Of a stretch of DNA of 64,000 bases, positions 1-10,198 are shown one piece after another. A program made the translations under genes and the position numbers. Numbering within the stretch: the stretch's first letter is position 1; every line of letters begins with the position of its first letter. The DNA lies in contig JAGTJL010000001.1 in assembly GCA_020746875.1 (NCBI GenBank), forward strand, positions 3,472,001-3,536,000. The letters are read 5' to 3'. This stretch comes from Rhexocercosporidium sp. MPI-PUGE-AT-0058 (lineage: Eukaryota; Ascomycota; Leotiomycetes; Helotiales). A model generated the notes under the pieces. It did not search any database and was not told the DNA's origin. It saw only the letters and a program-made list of their open reading frames with translations.

Positions 1-169
1 AAGGGACTTTTGTCTGATCTTTTGATTATCTCCTATCGCTGCTCGCGCTTGAGCTTTTACCATTACCACCGTCAAACTGGCATATTCAACGTACAAGCTG
101 TTCGAAGTAAGTGCATGTTTTGGAGCCCTGGTGCGATTTTCTCAGACTGTTTCTAACACTTCACCACAG

Positions 170-2535
170 CCTGAGCACCCTTCATCTAATCGACCGATTA
201 TACTGGACGACTCTTACGCATCGCCCGAGACTGCGGCTTTCCACGAAGAAGGGTACGAGGGAGGCCTTGTGGCCAGGGCGGATTCTCCAAGGGATCTCCT
301 TCCCATGTCTGCCTACGGGAAGCCGCAACCGCCACAGCTTCATGGTATGTGTATCTGGAGGCGGAGTCGTTGACGCGTCAGTGTGCTATGCGTTTTTACT
401 TACCCTTCGGTAGGCTATGATCCTGGGCGAAGTTATCCCGAAAACTCCTTTTCATACGCGGCCACAAGTTATGGCTCCCAACCACCGGGTCCGGCAGCAA
501 CTACCGCACCAGTCTACCAGACGGCACCTCAGCTGACACCCATGGCATATCCTCCGAATCAGGTGCGCGCTCCTTATGACGACCAATCCGGACCTTACTT
601 GAACGTGGGAACAACGGTACCAGAGATAACATCCTTCACGCCTCAAAGAGGAGCATCTGGCAGCAAGGTTTACGTGTACATCACATCTTTGTACGAGCTG
701 ATGACGGAAACCGCGCCAGTCTTCTCTAATGTTTGGACAACGCAAATGCGCTGCTTCCTTGCAGAAGGCTAGCCAGCAAGGAGCCGTCTGCTCATACACA
801 GTGACCGCTGAAGTTCCACCATTCAGTGTTACCGGATGGCACTCGACAACAGTACCTCTGTGCATGTTCATGGAGAGTGGCGATGGAGATGCTATTGAGA
901 AGGTGGATGCTGGACAATTTACGTTCATTGATGGGCAGAACGAGAATAGCACCCAAGAGAATTCCAGGAAAAGGAAACTGTCAACAGATTCAGCAGACAT
1001 GCGGAGTCCCATGAAGCGAACGTCCAGCCAACACTTGCGGCCGAAGGATGAGTACAGTACATATGCGTACCCCCAAAGTGAGGGAACATCAACATTCTCG
1101 CCATATCTTCAACCCAGCAATAATTACAACAACCTTGTACCACAATACAACCGCTCCGCAGGAAGCTACCAGGGCCAACAAGCCAGGAATCTCGGGTACT
1201 ACTCGACATCCGCCACAGCATCTCCACCCACGATCAAGGCACAATCGCCCCAACCAGGCAGCTGGGGATCGTATCAAAATCCTTCGATGGCCCGTAGTCC
1301 AGGAGTGCAATCAAATCTGGGACCACAGCGGCCGGGTCTGGTATCGCTACCACCAACAGCATCGACGGCAAATCCACCTTTGATTCGGACCTCGACTCTG
1401 CAACAAAACACGCCCAGCCCAGCAACTACGCCACACGGAGGACATCCCGGTCACTTCAATGCATATGCTTTGTACCCCCACAAAGCAAAGCTGGAGATTA
1501 CAGGGGATCTGGAAGAGATGGCCGCGCACTGGTCAGAGGAGGAGTGGGAGTCGAGAAGACGGCTTGTACATTTCCGGCGCTCACAGTCTGGGAGTACTAT
1601 TACGACCACCTTCCAAGCTGTTTCGCCGGACGATCGCCCCCCGCACAGTGTTTGTATCAGTTGCATTTACTGGGAGGAGAAACAAGAATGTTTTGTCACC
1701 AGCGTGGATACGATCTATCTGCTCGAACAACTGGTCGCAGCTCGATTTACGGTGGAAGAAAAGAACCGGATACGAAGGAACTTGGAGGGTTTTCGCCCAC
1801 TGACCGTATCCAAGGGAAAGCCTGACAGTGAAGAGTTTTTCAAGGTCATCATGGCATTCCCGGCACCGAAACCGAGGAACATTGAAAAAGACGTTAAAGT
1901 CTTCCATTGGAAAGATCTGGCCACCGCACTGAAGAAGATCATTGGTAAATACGTAAGTATCGCGAGTGAGAAATTACCATGATCAAATGCTGACGTTGGA
2001 TCAGTCTGCGAGCCCATCCTCGACACTGCCGCCAGGACCGACACTTCTCACACCTGTCAGTTCGTCAGGGTATGTAACCGAAGGATCGAATGCGGGTATC
2101 TCAACCTACGCAAATGACCATCATGGAGGGGTCTCGCCCCGATCGATATCTGGCTCGACCAATTCAACCTATACCACCAACATCCCCGCTCGAGTCCTCT
2201 CGCCTCACGATCAGAAGTCTATGGCACTTCAAGGTGGTCCTCCTGATCTTCGCATGCCTCAACACCAGCCCCACGAAGGACCGAGCCACTGGCAGGGAGG
2301 GCAGCAACACATGCAAACGCCACACCAGTATCAGTCTTTGAGCAATCCCAGCAATCGAGGCGCATGGGACATGTATGGCGAAACTGGTCCTGCGACTGCC
2401 GGCGGCACTTCTGCTCAGTACTATCCAAACCATCGCAGTCCAGCGGAGTCGGCGGCTACAGGGGGCGACAACAGGATTACTAGGACACTATCAGCGCAAC
2501 AACAGAGCCAGAGTCAGCAGATGCCGCGTACGTGA
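170..2535 (+). CDS. medA: MedA (Medusa)-type developmental transcription regulator, apparent frameshift, 5' part uncertain
   Basis: Homologue of Aspergillus Medusa, Magnaporthe Acr1 and Fusarium Ren1, nuclear regulators of conidiophore development and adhesion (family knowledge). Exons read as 170-344, 414 to about 1952 and 2005-2535, with introns 345-413 and 1953-2004. A further intron at 107-169 has good GTAAGT and CACAG ends, but the exon before it contains no ATG, so the true start is unknown and may lie outside the window. The conserved N-terminal IPT-like block (VPEITSFTPQRG, then KVYVYITSLYELM) is followed by MFGQRKCAASLQ and VCSYTVTAEV, and later by a second conserved block (HWSEEEWESRRRLVHFRR, IYLLEQLVAARFTVEEKNRIRRNLEG). 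The C-terminus is Gln/Pro/Ser rich. Between TAPVFS and MFGQRK, near 722-731, the frame shifts, with TTCTCTAATG where a continuous frame would need two more bases or one fewer. A 46-nt intron at 674-719 would restore the frame but would delete conserved residues. Confidence 0.8.
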
Positions 2536-4420
2536 GTTGCGTAGGCTCTGTGATTGGCGAGAGCGGATGTTGAGGGTGTCCTCGACAAATCAGATGATCC
2601 GTGGTTTAGCGCGTCTGGATCCCGGTCCGATCTCGTATTCCCTCACATGCGCAGGCCTTCTGCACAACCTCTTGCAACCTTGTCGATGCTTGCAAGTCGA
2701 CTCATCATTAGATTTGTGATATTGATATCACGATGATACGTCCTAGCCCTCTCATTCGACCGTTGCCTCGACACCCTCCTCGTCCATCGAGTCATTATCT
2801 TCCTATTCTACGGAGCTCTCTACGGAGCTCCCTACACCGATTTGAGTCAAGCTATTATCGTTCTGTTCCCCATTACTTGTTTTTCTCCAGCATCAAATAC
2901 CTTGTTTATCTCGCGGCAGTCAGCAGACATTAGATATCCCTTTTGCAACATGCATTTTGTTTCTGGTGGTGGGGTTTAGGTTAGGTCAAAGGGTCAGGAG
3001 GGGTGGCATTCTTAGGCCCTAGGTCTTCGGTCCCGGGTCTGGCGGTCAGGAGTCTTCGGTGGCGTTCAATTTTCTCTGAGCGGGCTGCATTTACCAAAGG
3101 ACTGTAGCATACCTGAAATATGGGTTTCCCTGGGTTCTGATTTTTGTTTTTGGCTCTTAGCCTTGTTTCTTGTTATGTTCTATTGATCTATCAACATCAT
3201 CGCAATTTTCCTTGTCCTTTCGTTTTGTTTTGCAGCTATTATCTTATTTACCAGTACCAGATATCCCCCCATGTTTTTTTTTTCAATTCCAGCTTTTGAG
3301 TTGCATTGCATTTGGCTGGGTGTTTTGTTTTTTAAGTCAGAGAGATTAATCATCCATACATATATGGAAATGTAACCATTATAAAAGTCTGCTCTGTACG
3401 TCATTTGTTCTGATTGGATTTGCTTGCTTGTTTGGTCATGCTCACTCAATTGCGCTTGGGCTCTTGTAGAGGGAAGGTGTTCATCCGGTCTTTCCGTATC
3501 CACGATGAAGACATGGGCCAGAGTAGACCAAGTATTTTCATTGTGCTTCTTTGGGTGGGTTGCAATTGCTATAGTGTGGAGGGGATGTCATTCTCATGGT
3601 GTTATGCCATTGGTCAACAAGCATTGTGCTTAGTCTATTCCCGATTTCTTAACAATATACACGCAATGGAAGTCAATAGAAGGGAGGGTGTGTTGGAGAT
3701 GGTGTCGTGGCGACAACGACGTTCTTGGTTTTTGGGTGGGTTTCGGCCGGGAAAGGATGCTTCCGAGGAGAGGATGGGAGGAGGGGGGAACTAGAATACT
3801 AGGAATCGGGAAGCGACAAACAGGGTCAAGGTTGTCAGCGGACATCAACGATTGATTACCGGGTCTGATGCGTGCAATGATTGTTGAAGTGGCTGGTGCG
3901 GTAATGGAAATGGCATGGATGGCGCAGGTTGGGGTTCGTGGATACACGTTTGGGACGCATTAGATACCACGGGACTTGTCTATCTTCTTACTATTATCTA
4001 ATGTCTAATTTTTAGTATCAAAAATTCAGCCCTCTCAGGCTTCACTCAGCATATCCATCCATACTAGCTGTACTTGAATTTGTAGTCGGACCTAAATTTT
4101 TGCTTTCCTCGATCTCACAAAAAGAAAAGAAAACCGCCCCATGTACTTGCTGTACAAGAGGATCTTCCAAATCAAGAATCCTTGCTTTCATCGAGATATC
4201 AGCGCAAAATCATATATCATATCGTATCATCCCTCCATCCCTCCTCCATGCACCATCGAATCAGATCAATTATATCAAATCCCACTCCACCTCAATGCAA
4301 GCCAATTCAATAATGCTGGTCGTCGATCACCCTTCTCCGGAGGGCGGTCTCCCAATCATGGCGTCATGATCTACAGTGCCTCCGTTCGGATGGGAGGGAG
4401 GGATGCGGGCGCTGTGCGGC

Positions 4421-4477
4421 TTTTTTTTTTTGCCAGCAGGGGAGGGGAGAGGAGGGGAAGGGAAGAGAAGGGAAGCG
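4421..4477. repeat. Poly-T tract followed by GA-rich purine tract
   Basis: Eleven T at 4421-4431 are followed by a purine tract from about 4438 made of GGGGA, GGAGGGGA and GGGAA units. This is simple low-complexity sequence. Confidence 0.8.
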
Positions 4478-4548
4478 GAGATGTCTCCGTACCGTGTTTA
4501 GTTTTTAGTTTTTTTTCGCGGATTTGTGTTTTTGGACCCCATGTTTTT

Positions 4549-4567
4549 GGGGGGGGGGGGGGGGGGG
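4549..4567 (+). repeat. Poly-G run of 19
   Basis: An uninterrupted run of 19 G on the plus strand. Such runs are rare in fungal sequence, can fold as a G-quadruplex, and are length-uncertain in sequencing. Confidence 0.9.
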
Positions 4568-4670
4568 TTGGTTGAGATTTGGATATGAGGATAGGACTGG
4601 GGTTGGGTTAGTTTAGTTATTAAGCTTAAGTTAGCGGCCCGGCGGGGATAGAGGATGTGATCGTTGGTTG

Positions 4671-4780
4671 GGATGGATGGATGGATGGATAAACCTTGAG
4701 GCTTTCGAGGGTTAAGAGGACGGGATATGGATGTGGATGGAGATCGGTTAGGAGATGGATGGGATGGGATGGGATGGGAT
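4671..4780 (+). repeat. GGAT and GGGAT short tandem repeats
   Basis: Five GGAT units lie at 4671-4690 and about five GGGAT units at 4757-4780, separated by more G-rich sequence. Four or more GGG tracts in a row meet the G-quadruplex pattern. Confidence 0.85.
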
Positions 4781-5059
4781 TCAAGGGTTGACCTGGACGT
4801 TTTTTGTGGAGGTCCTGAATAGGTGGGATGGAACTTACGCTGGGTACGGTAAGTGTCAGCACGCCTATTTTGACTCTGGCTTTGTCTTGCTGGGGAGCCT
4901 ACCTAGCATGCATGGCCTAGGCTTTAGGCCTCTTGATGTCTCGTAATGTCTTGCCTACTCATCCGAGTATCTATCGATGTCTCGTCTCGTCTCACTCCAC
5001 TTTTTACTATTCGCAATATTATGTTTATCATGTCTCGCTCATCTGCAATAATAATAGTT

Positions 5060-5073
5060 GGGGGGGGGGGGGG
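5060..5073 (+). repeat. Poly-G run of 14
   Basis: A second long G run, about 500 bp from the first and on the same strand. Confidence 0.9.
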
Positions 5074-6050
5074 TAAGAAACTTCTGATCTCTCGTATTAT
5101 CCGTTTTTAATATTCAATATTCTTCTGTCGAATTTATTGTTTCTATCCCTTCTTCAATTATCTTTACGCGGGACTGAAAAGGTAGGTATTAGGAAAGTTG
5201 CAGATCGGAGAATGGTGAAAAAGCTCTCGCTGTCAGAAAGGGACGCGCGGCGACAGTTTGTGACAGCTAATACACTACTTACACTAAATTATTGTTTGAA
5301 TGGGGATAAGGGGAGGGAGCTAGATAGGTAAGGCCATTGAGGATCTACGGTAAAGAGATTTATTGGCAATTAGTGAGTGAGGGTTGACGTTTTGGGGAAT
5401 GTTGATCCGTATGATGAAAGGGAGTGGGTAACTGGATGGATTTCAGGGGTCCAGATATATCAGCTCTGACAGGTCTCTCAACTCTGATGCAATCCCTCTC
5501 TCTGGATTCTTAATGGAATATCAGGATCTACGCTGGCCGTACGGTATGATGTCTTTGGCTTGACTTCAAGCTCGCCGTTCAGTTCCCTGGTTTTTCACCT
5601 ACCACTGTCTTTTGTTGAGCCGCATGTCAATACGCTGTATACGAGCCTATTTCTGCAAGTCAGTGTTAGCGGAGGGTAGGGTTCAACCGTCGAATGACCG
5701 GAACGACTTGCTACGGTATTCGCGGAAACGTTCTTCCTCCTCGCCTTGTTTCTGTCACCGACCATTCTTCTTATGTCCTGCACTGCGAGTTAGCCGTTGA
5801 CTTGAGCCGCATATTGATCTCATAAGGTGTAGTTCCCCCCAAGTTGAGAAGGTTTACATTTCTCAGCTCAATGGCGAGGGAGCTGCTTCACGTTTTTGGG
5901 GAGGTAGAGAATCCGACCAATTCTTGACTCGACGGTATGGTTATTCACAAGAGAAAACATGTATTCCGTTCCCTTTCTTTTCTTGGCACGTACTATACTA
6001 TGTATATATATTTCCTAATTTACACACCACCCCTCTCTCTCCTCCCTTCA

Positions 6051-6448
6051 ATGCATCCCTTCGCTCTCCTCGCAATAAGATAACTGGTATTCGCTGCTCC
6101 TGCCGCTGCCCCAGCTCCAGTTGCAGCTCCACAACCAGTACCAAACCCTCTTCCAAATCCACAAGGGCAAATCACAAATCCCATTGCAGCTCTCGTGTCT
6201 TTCTTGATTGACGGACGGTATATTCAGTGCTAGAAATCTCGCTGCTGCTGTGTCGGCTATCATGTGGGATCTGGGGAATGCAATTGATACTCGTGAAGGG
6301 AGAGTGTGGTGCGATTATTACGCCGGGGATTAGTCTACTAGATGTGATTGAAACTGAAGCACTGATCCCATTGGCGGTGTTGAATATGTTTAGGTATTTG
6401 CCGAATGTGGTTACGGAGCCTGGTGTTAGGCGGTATGCTTTTTATTGA
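6051..6448 (+). pseudogene. Decayed small secreted-protein-like reading frame (tentative)
   Basis: An ATG at 6051 opens a signal-peptide-like stretch (MHPFALLAI) that hits TAA at 6081-6083. The same frame then continues as LVFAAPAAAPAPVAAPQPVP and reads on to about 6230. The next plausible segment (SARNLAAAVSAIMWDLGNAI) is in the +1 frame from 6226, and a third (LLDVIETEALIPLAVLNMFR) is in the +2 frame, ending in TGA at 6448. Taken together this resembles one short exported protein with an early stop and two frame changes. No family was recognised. Introns could explain part of it, but the only GT-AG pair at the first junction is about 33 nt. It could also be chance coding bias. Confidence 0.35.
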
Positions 6449-7378
6449 GGGAGAAGGGTGAGAGGACTAGGCGTTTGGGGGAGGATTTACTGTTTATAGG
6501 TGATGGGCATGAGGGGAGGGATTTGTATAACATTATATAGCACGCTCTGTGTTTTTAGTAGATGCCAAACTTATGATAAATGGAGAAAGAAGATAATACA
6601 GCACAAGAAATTTTTGCTATGATTTTGCCATTTAGGTTTGACGCTTGTCTGTCTTCCCTTCGATCGTCCAGACGTGAGATTACGCAAAGTACTTGAAGAC
6701 TTTAGAAGATTTAGTTATTGCATTGTGTTGGAGGAGGAACTAAGAAGCTGGAATATGGGGTCATGAAGTGAAGGTTCGCTTGGGGCGGGATTTTTTGGGT
6801 AATCAATGTCAACAAGCGGTGTGATTAAGCGAGACTGTGGGGGTGTTGCGTTTACAGACATGCTCACTCCTTGCCGCAATTTTGGGATGACAATGGAGAG
6901 GTGGAGTGGAAATGGAGGCACAGATGGAACTTGATAGTGGCGCAAGGTAGAAAAGAATAGGAGAACAGATCATAGAATCGAATTAAGATAGGATTAAGTA
7001 AGGCAAGAAAATACGGTTTTAATTCACCGGTGTTGACTAACAGTCATTCGACCTGAGATCGAATGCTGAGCTAGGGATACATAAATAACCATGCTCTCAT
7101 TGCTCCGCAGTTCGCTGCCGTCAAACTTGTAGCTGCTACCATTCATGGACTCTGTCAAGGATTGAAAACCTAGTTCGCGTGATGCGGAAAGAAAGCGGAC
7201 AAAACAGTATCAGTAATGAGCTCCAGATTTTTGATGTGAAGTGAATGTGTTTGACAGGGTACCGTGTAAGTAACGGAGCGGATGTTCGGTAGATTGGATG
7301 GTGTGGTATTAGGGTCCATAGCGTAGCAAAATAATTGGAAGGTATCAATGTGTAGACTTCAAAACATGTGGTAATTAA
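6449..7378. other. Intergenic, nothing recognised
   Basis: AT-rich sequence between the decayed frame and the transporter pseudogene. No domain-bearing ORF, repeat or RNA gene was seen. Confidence 0.6.
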
Positions 7379-9045
7379 TCAATCATAAGTGACCACAACC
7401 TGCACAACCTTAAACGCCCTCGTCAAAACTCTCTTCGCGAACAAATAATCCAACTCCTCAAACGACCTATGCGCCGTTTCCAGCACCCTAAAATAAAGCC
7501 AGACAACAGACATGAACGCCGTACCACCGAATATAAACCCAATCTTACCTCCCAGCGCTGCGGCGTCCGGATTGATCAAGAGCGGAATGACGATGTGCAT
7601 CAGAATACCGAATAGATTCTGCGTAACGATACTGAGATCCACTGTTCGAGATCGGAGACGGGGACTGGCGACTTCAGCGAAAAGCGCGTAGCCTACGGGA
7701 CCGATTGTAAGGAGATAAATGAACGCGAAGCGGATGATGCATGCGACTTGGCCGTAGACGGGACCTAGGTTCCTGGCTCGGACTGGAATAACATCGAGGA
7801 TGCCAATGAGCAAGAGTAGAACGACAAGAATACTTGTCCCAACCAAGGCAGTAGCTCTACGACCCGCCTGATTGAGCAAGAACCAGGAGCAAACAACTCC
7901 TACGAGACCCAGGATCGACACACCAACAGACATGGAGAATGACGTTGAAGCAGACAGTCCAGCTACTTGAAAGAAGTAACTGCTGTACCCAATGACAAAT
8001 ACCGCACTGACGGGTTGCGTAACTGAGAAGATGCCAATGGCGATTTCTGTTCGGCGCAGATCCGAGCCACGAAAGCAGTCGAGGTATGTGGTTGCATCTA
8101 CCCTCTGCTCTTCGAATGTAATGGTGCTTTGCATTTCTGCGAGGGTTTTGGCCGGGTTGTCGTATCCGAGGCGGGCGAGGGTACTGGATGCTGTGTTTGG
8201 ATTTCTTGTTCGCAAGAGGTACCATGGGGACTCTGGACACATGGGAAGGAGGACAAGGAGGATGACTGGAAAGACGAGTTGGAGGGTGAAGGGGATCCTG
8301 TATGCCCATGCCGTGTCTAGCGTCCCAGTTCCTTTTAGGATAAGATTTGCCATCAACTGGCCGATACCGATGAAGAGTTGTACTGCTGAGGTTGTGAGGC
8401 CTCGAAGTTCGACGGCGCAGATCTCGGCGGCGTAGGAGGAGGGAATGGTGAGGAAGCTTCCGAGTGAGAGACCGTTGATAAGCTACTCATACTGTCAATC
8501 GAGATTTTGTGGAGCACTTGATGTTTGTAGTATCTGACCTTGCCCACAAGCAATGTCCCAGGCTGCCCAGCGAATACCTGTACGAAAACTGCCCCGATGC
8601 TGACCAAGCAGCCAATTCCCAACGCGAATCTCTTCCCGATCTTATCCGCCAAATACCAGATGCAAAAGCCCCAAAGCAGCCTCCGATAGATGTTGCAGTA
8701 TTGAATGCAATTTACCAACTGACACTCACAATGTTCTAACCTTCAAAATTGCATCCAAAGTCTTTCTAGAAGAAGGAGACTGCGATCACACCGTTCAAGA
8801 GCTGCAGAATGATGTCAGACTCTGCCTAAGAGATAGTCAATTCATACTTACCAGCGTATCCATTCCCAGTTGATACCGGCCAGACCAATGAAGGAGGACC
8901 AGAGAATTGCTGATCTGTACTGCGATGCCATTTGCCATGCCGTTTCGGGCTTCTCCTCGTCAGGCACTTCACTGATTGTTGCTGCTTCCACCTCCACCAC
9001 ATGCTTCACTGTCTCATCCACTGACTTGGATGAATCGCCTGCCAT
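7379..9045 (-). pseudogene. MFS sugar (hexose/maltose-type) transporter pseudogene
   Basis: Belongs to the sugar porter branch of the major facilitator superfamily, which are 12-helix plasma membrane proton/sugar symporters. Exons read as 8852-9045, 8539-8801 and 7379-8482. The last exon is intact and carries hallmark segments (SYAAEICAVELRGL; PESPWYLL near mid-protein; GYALFAEVASPRLRSRTVDL). The first two exons are broken. A one-base loss in a G run near 8866 turns the family motif NWGMD out of frame. In-frame stops lie at 8766-8768 (after SFF), 8736-8738 (after FEG) and 8712-8714 (after VSW). A further frame change near 8655 lies between FASG and YLADKIGKR. Each flank of each lesion still matches the family, so the intended protein is clear but cannot be made. 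The closest subfamily is probably the alpha-glucoside permease-like group. Confidence 0.85.
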
Positions 9046-9445
9046 GATTTCTGTCTACGACTTGATGTTGTTGAAGAAAGCATTTTAAGTTGCAAATGAG
9101 GTCCCCTTTGTATCTAGCAAAGCCAGGATTTGTCGACTTCATGGCGCATGAGCATGACGGCAAATTTTCGTGACAAAGTAAGGCTGAGTTCTGATCCATG
9201 GACATGCTGGGGGGCGTGGTTTGACTGCATGAATATTATTGGTCTTGACTAGAACCGCAAGGTTGACATGATGGAAATATAATAGGGGTCCACAGAGTAC
9301 AGGGATTGATAATGCACGAGAAGGGAAGGGTGCCTCATCGATGTTCTAGCAAAAGTCAATAAAGTCGACCGGAAACTTTGTTTGAGAGCGGAACAACCTG
9401 CAGCCGTAGCGATGCATTCCAACTCCATGGCAAGAAAGAGCCTCA

Positions 9446-10198
9446 TCAAGGATATATCGACGGTAGTCCCATGCAGACTCGTCCTATGTTGATGGACAGA
9501 AAAGTTGGCTCCATCCCCGAGGTTTGTGCCGCCTCCGCCAGCACTTGTCCTTGGTACTGAAATGGCATCATTGCAAGAAGTCTCCGTAGAGTGTCTTCAT
9601 CTTTGTCTGTCATCCTGTACATATGTTCGACGAGTGTGTATATTGCGCCGAAATCGCGGCCCAGCAATGGCATGAACAAACCCGCCCAACTTATCATGTC
9701 AATGTAAATGTCTTTTCCAAACCCACATGCAAAGTCATTCCTCAAAATTCCAGAAAGTATTCCAAACGTCTTGAGAACCCTTTCAATCACGTTAATAGAA
9801 GGATTTTGATTGGCAATTGTGTATAGTTGCGCGAAGTAATCGTTGATACTCAGCCCACCAGTAGGCGAAGGGAAGCCAAACAACGAAGCTGAGTAAGGCT
9901 GCGCAATTCCATTCATCAACAGATCCAGCACGACTGGGTTCTCGTCGAACTCTTCAAGCGTTTCGCAAGGTATGAGATCGAGTGGATTCATGATATTGTT
10001 GCCCGAGTCTCGCATCTTCTGAAAGAGACCTGGCATATTCCTCGCCAAGGTACGTTGTCGAATAAGCCAGATACTGTTCGTAAGAGGCGACTCGATGTAT
10101 AAGGGCTCCCTTCCGCTTCCTCCAATGCTTTTCAGGGGACTTCCCAAAACCCTCCTAGGTCGAAGACCCCTTCCAAAGAGCTGCGGTGGAGCGAACAT
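9446..10198 (-). CDS. Hypothetical protein, 250 aa
   Basis: A single open frame of 250 codons from ATG 10198 to a stop at 9446. It can be extended upstream only from a TTG. No signal peptide, clear membrane segment or known domain was recognised. The N-terminal 40 residues are basic and Gly/Pro rich (LFGRGLRPRRVLGSP). The rest has ordinary globular composition, with FGFPSPTGGLS and the segment AGLFMPLLGRDFGAIYTLVE. It sits head-on behind the 5' end of the transporter pseudogene in a gene-poor stretch. Protein-like residue usage and the absence of a comparable antisense frame support it as real. It could also be a single-exon remnant of a longer gene. Confidence 0.5.
   Translation of the reverse strand: MFAPPQLFGRGLRPRRVLGSPLKSIGGSGREPLYIESPLTNSIWLIRQRTLARNMPGLFQKMRDSGNNIMNPLDLIPCETLEEFDENPVVLDLLMNGIAQPYSASLFGFPSPTGGLSINDYFAQLYTIANQNPSINVIERVLKTFGILSGILRNDFACGFGKDIYIDMISWAGLFMPLLGRDFGAIYTLVEHMYRMTDKDEDTLRRLLAMMPFQYQGQVLAEAAQTSGMEPTFLSINIGRVCMGLPSIYP

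Larger units (their letters stand above)
2536..6050. other. 3' flank of medA and 3.5 kb gene-poor stretch
   Basis: No reading frame here looks like a conserved protein. The longest ORFs (for example 3414-3794) have no recognisable domain and overlap competing frames. The first few hundred bases are presumably the medA 3' UTR. The stretch holds homopolymer and G-rich tracts, which are listed separately. Confidence 0.6.

Noticed and set aside
3414..3794. 126-codon ORF downstream of medA
   Set aside because: No domain, biased composition and a competing overlapping frame. Probably chance.
4549..5073. Telomere-like or centromere-like signal
   Set aside because: The repeat unit is GGGAT or G only, not TTAGGG, and it lies next to ordinary genes.
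7379..10198. Transporter plus unknown ORF as part of a biosynthetic gene cluster
   Set aside because: No polyketide, peptide or terpene backbone enzyme, tailoring enzyme or cluster regulator nearby, and the transporter is broken.
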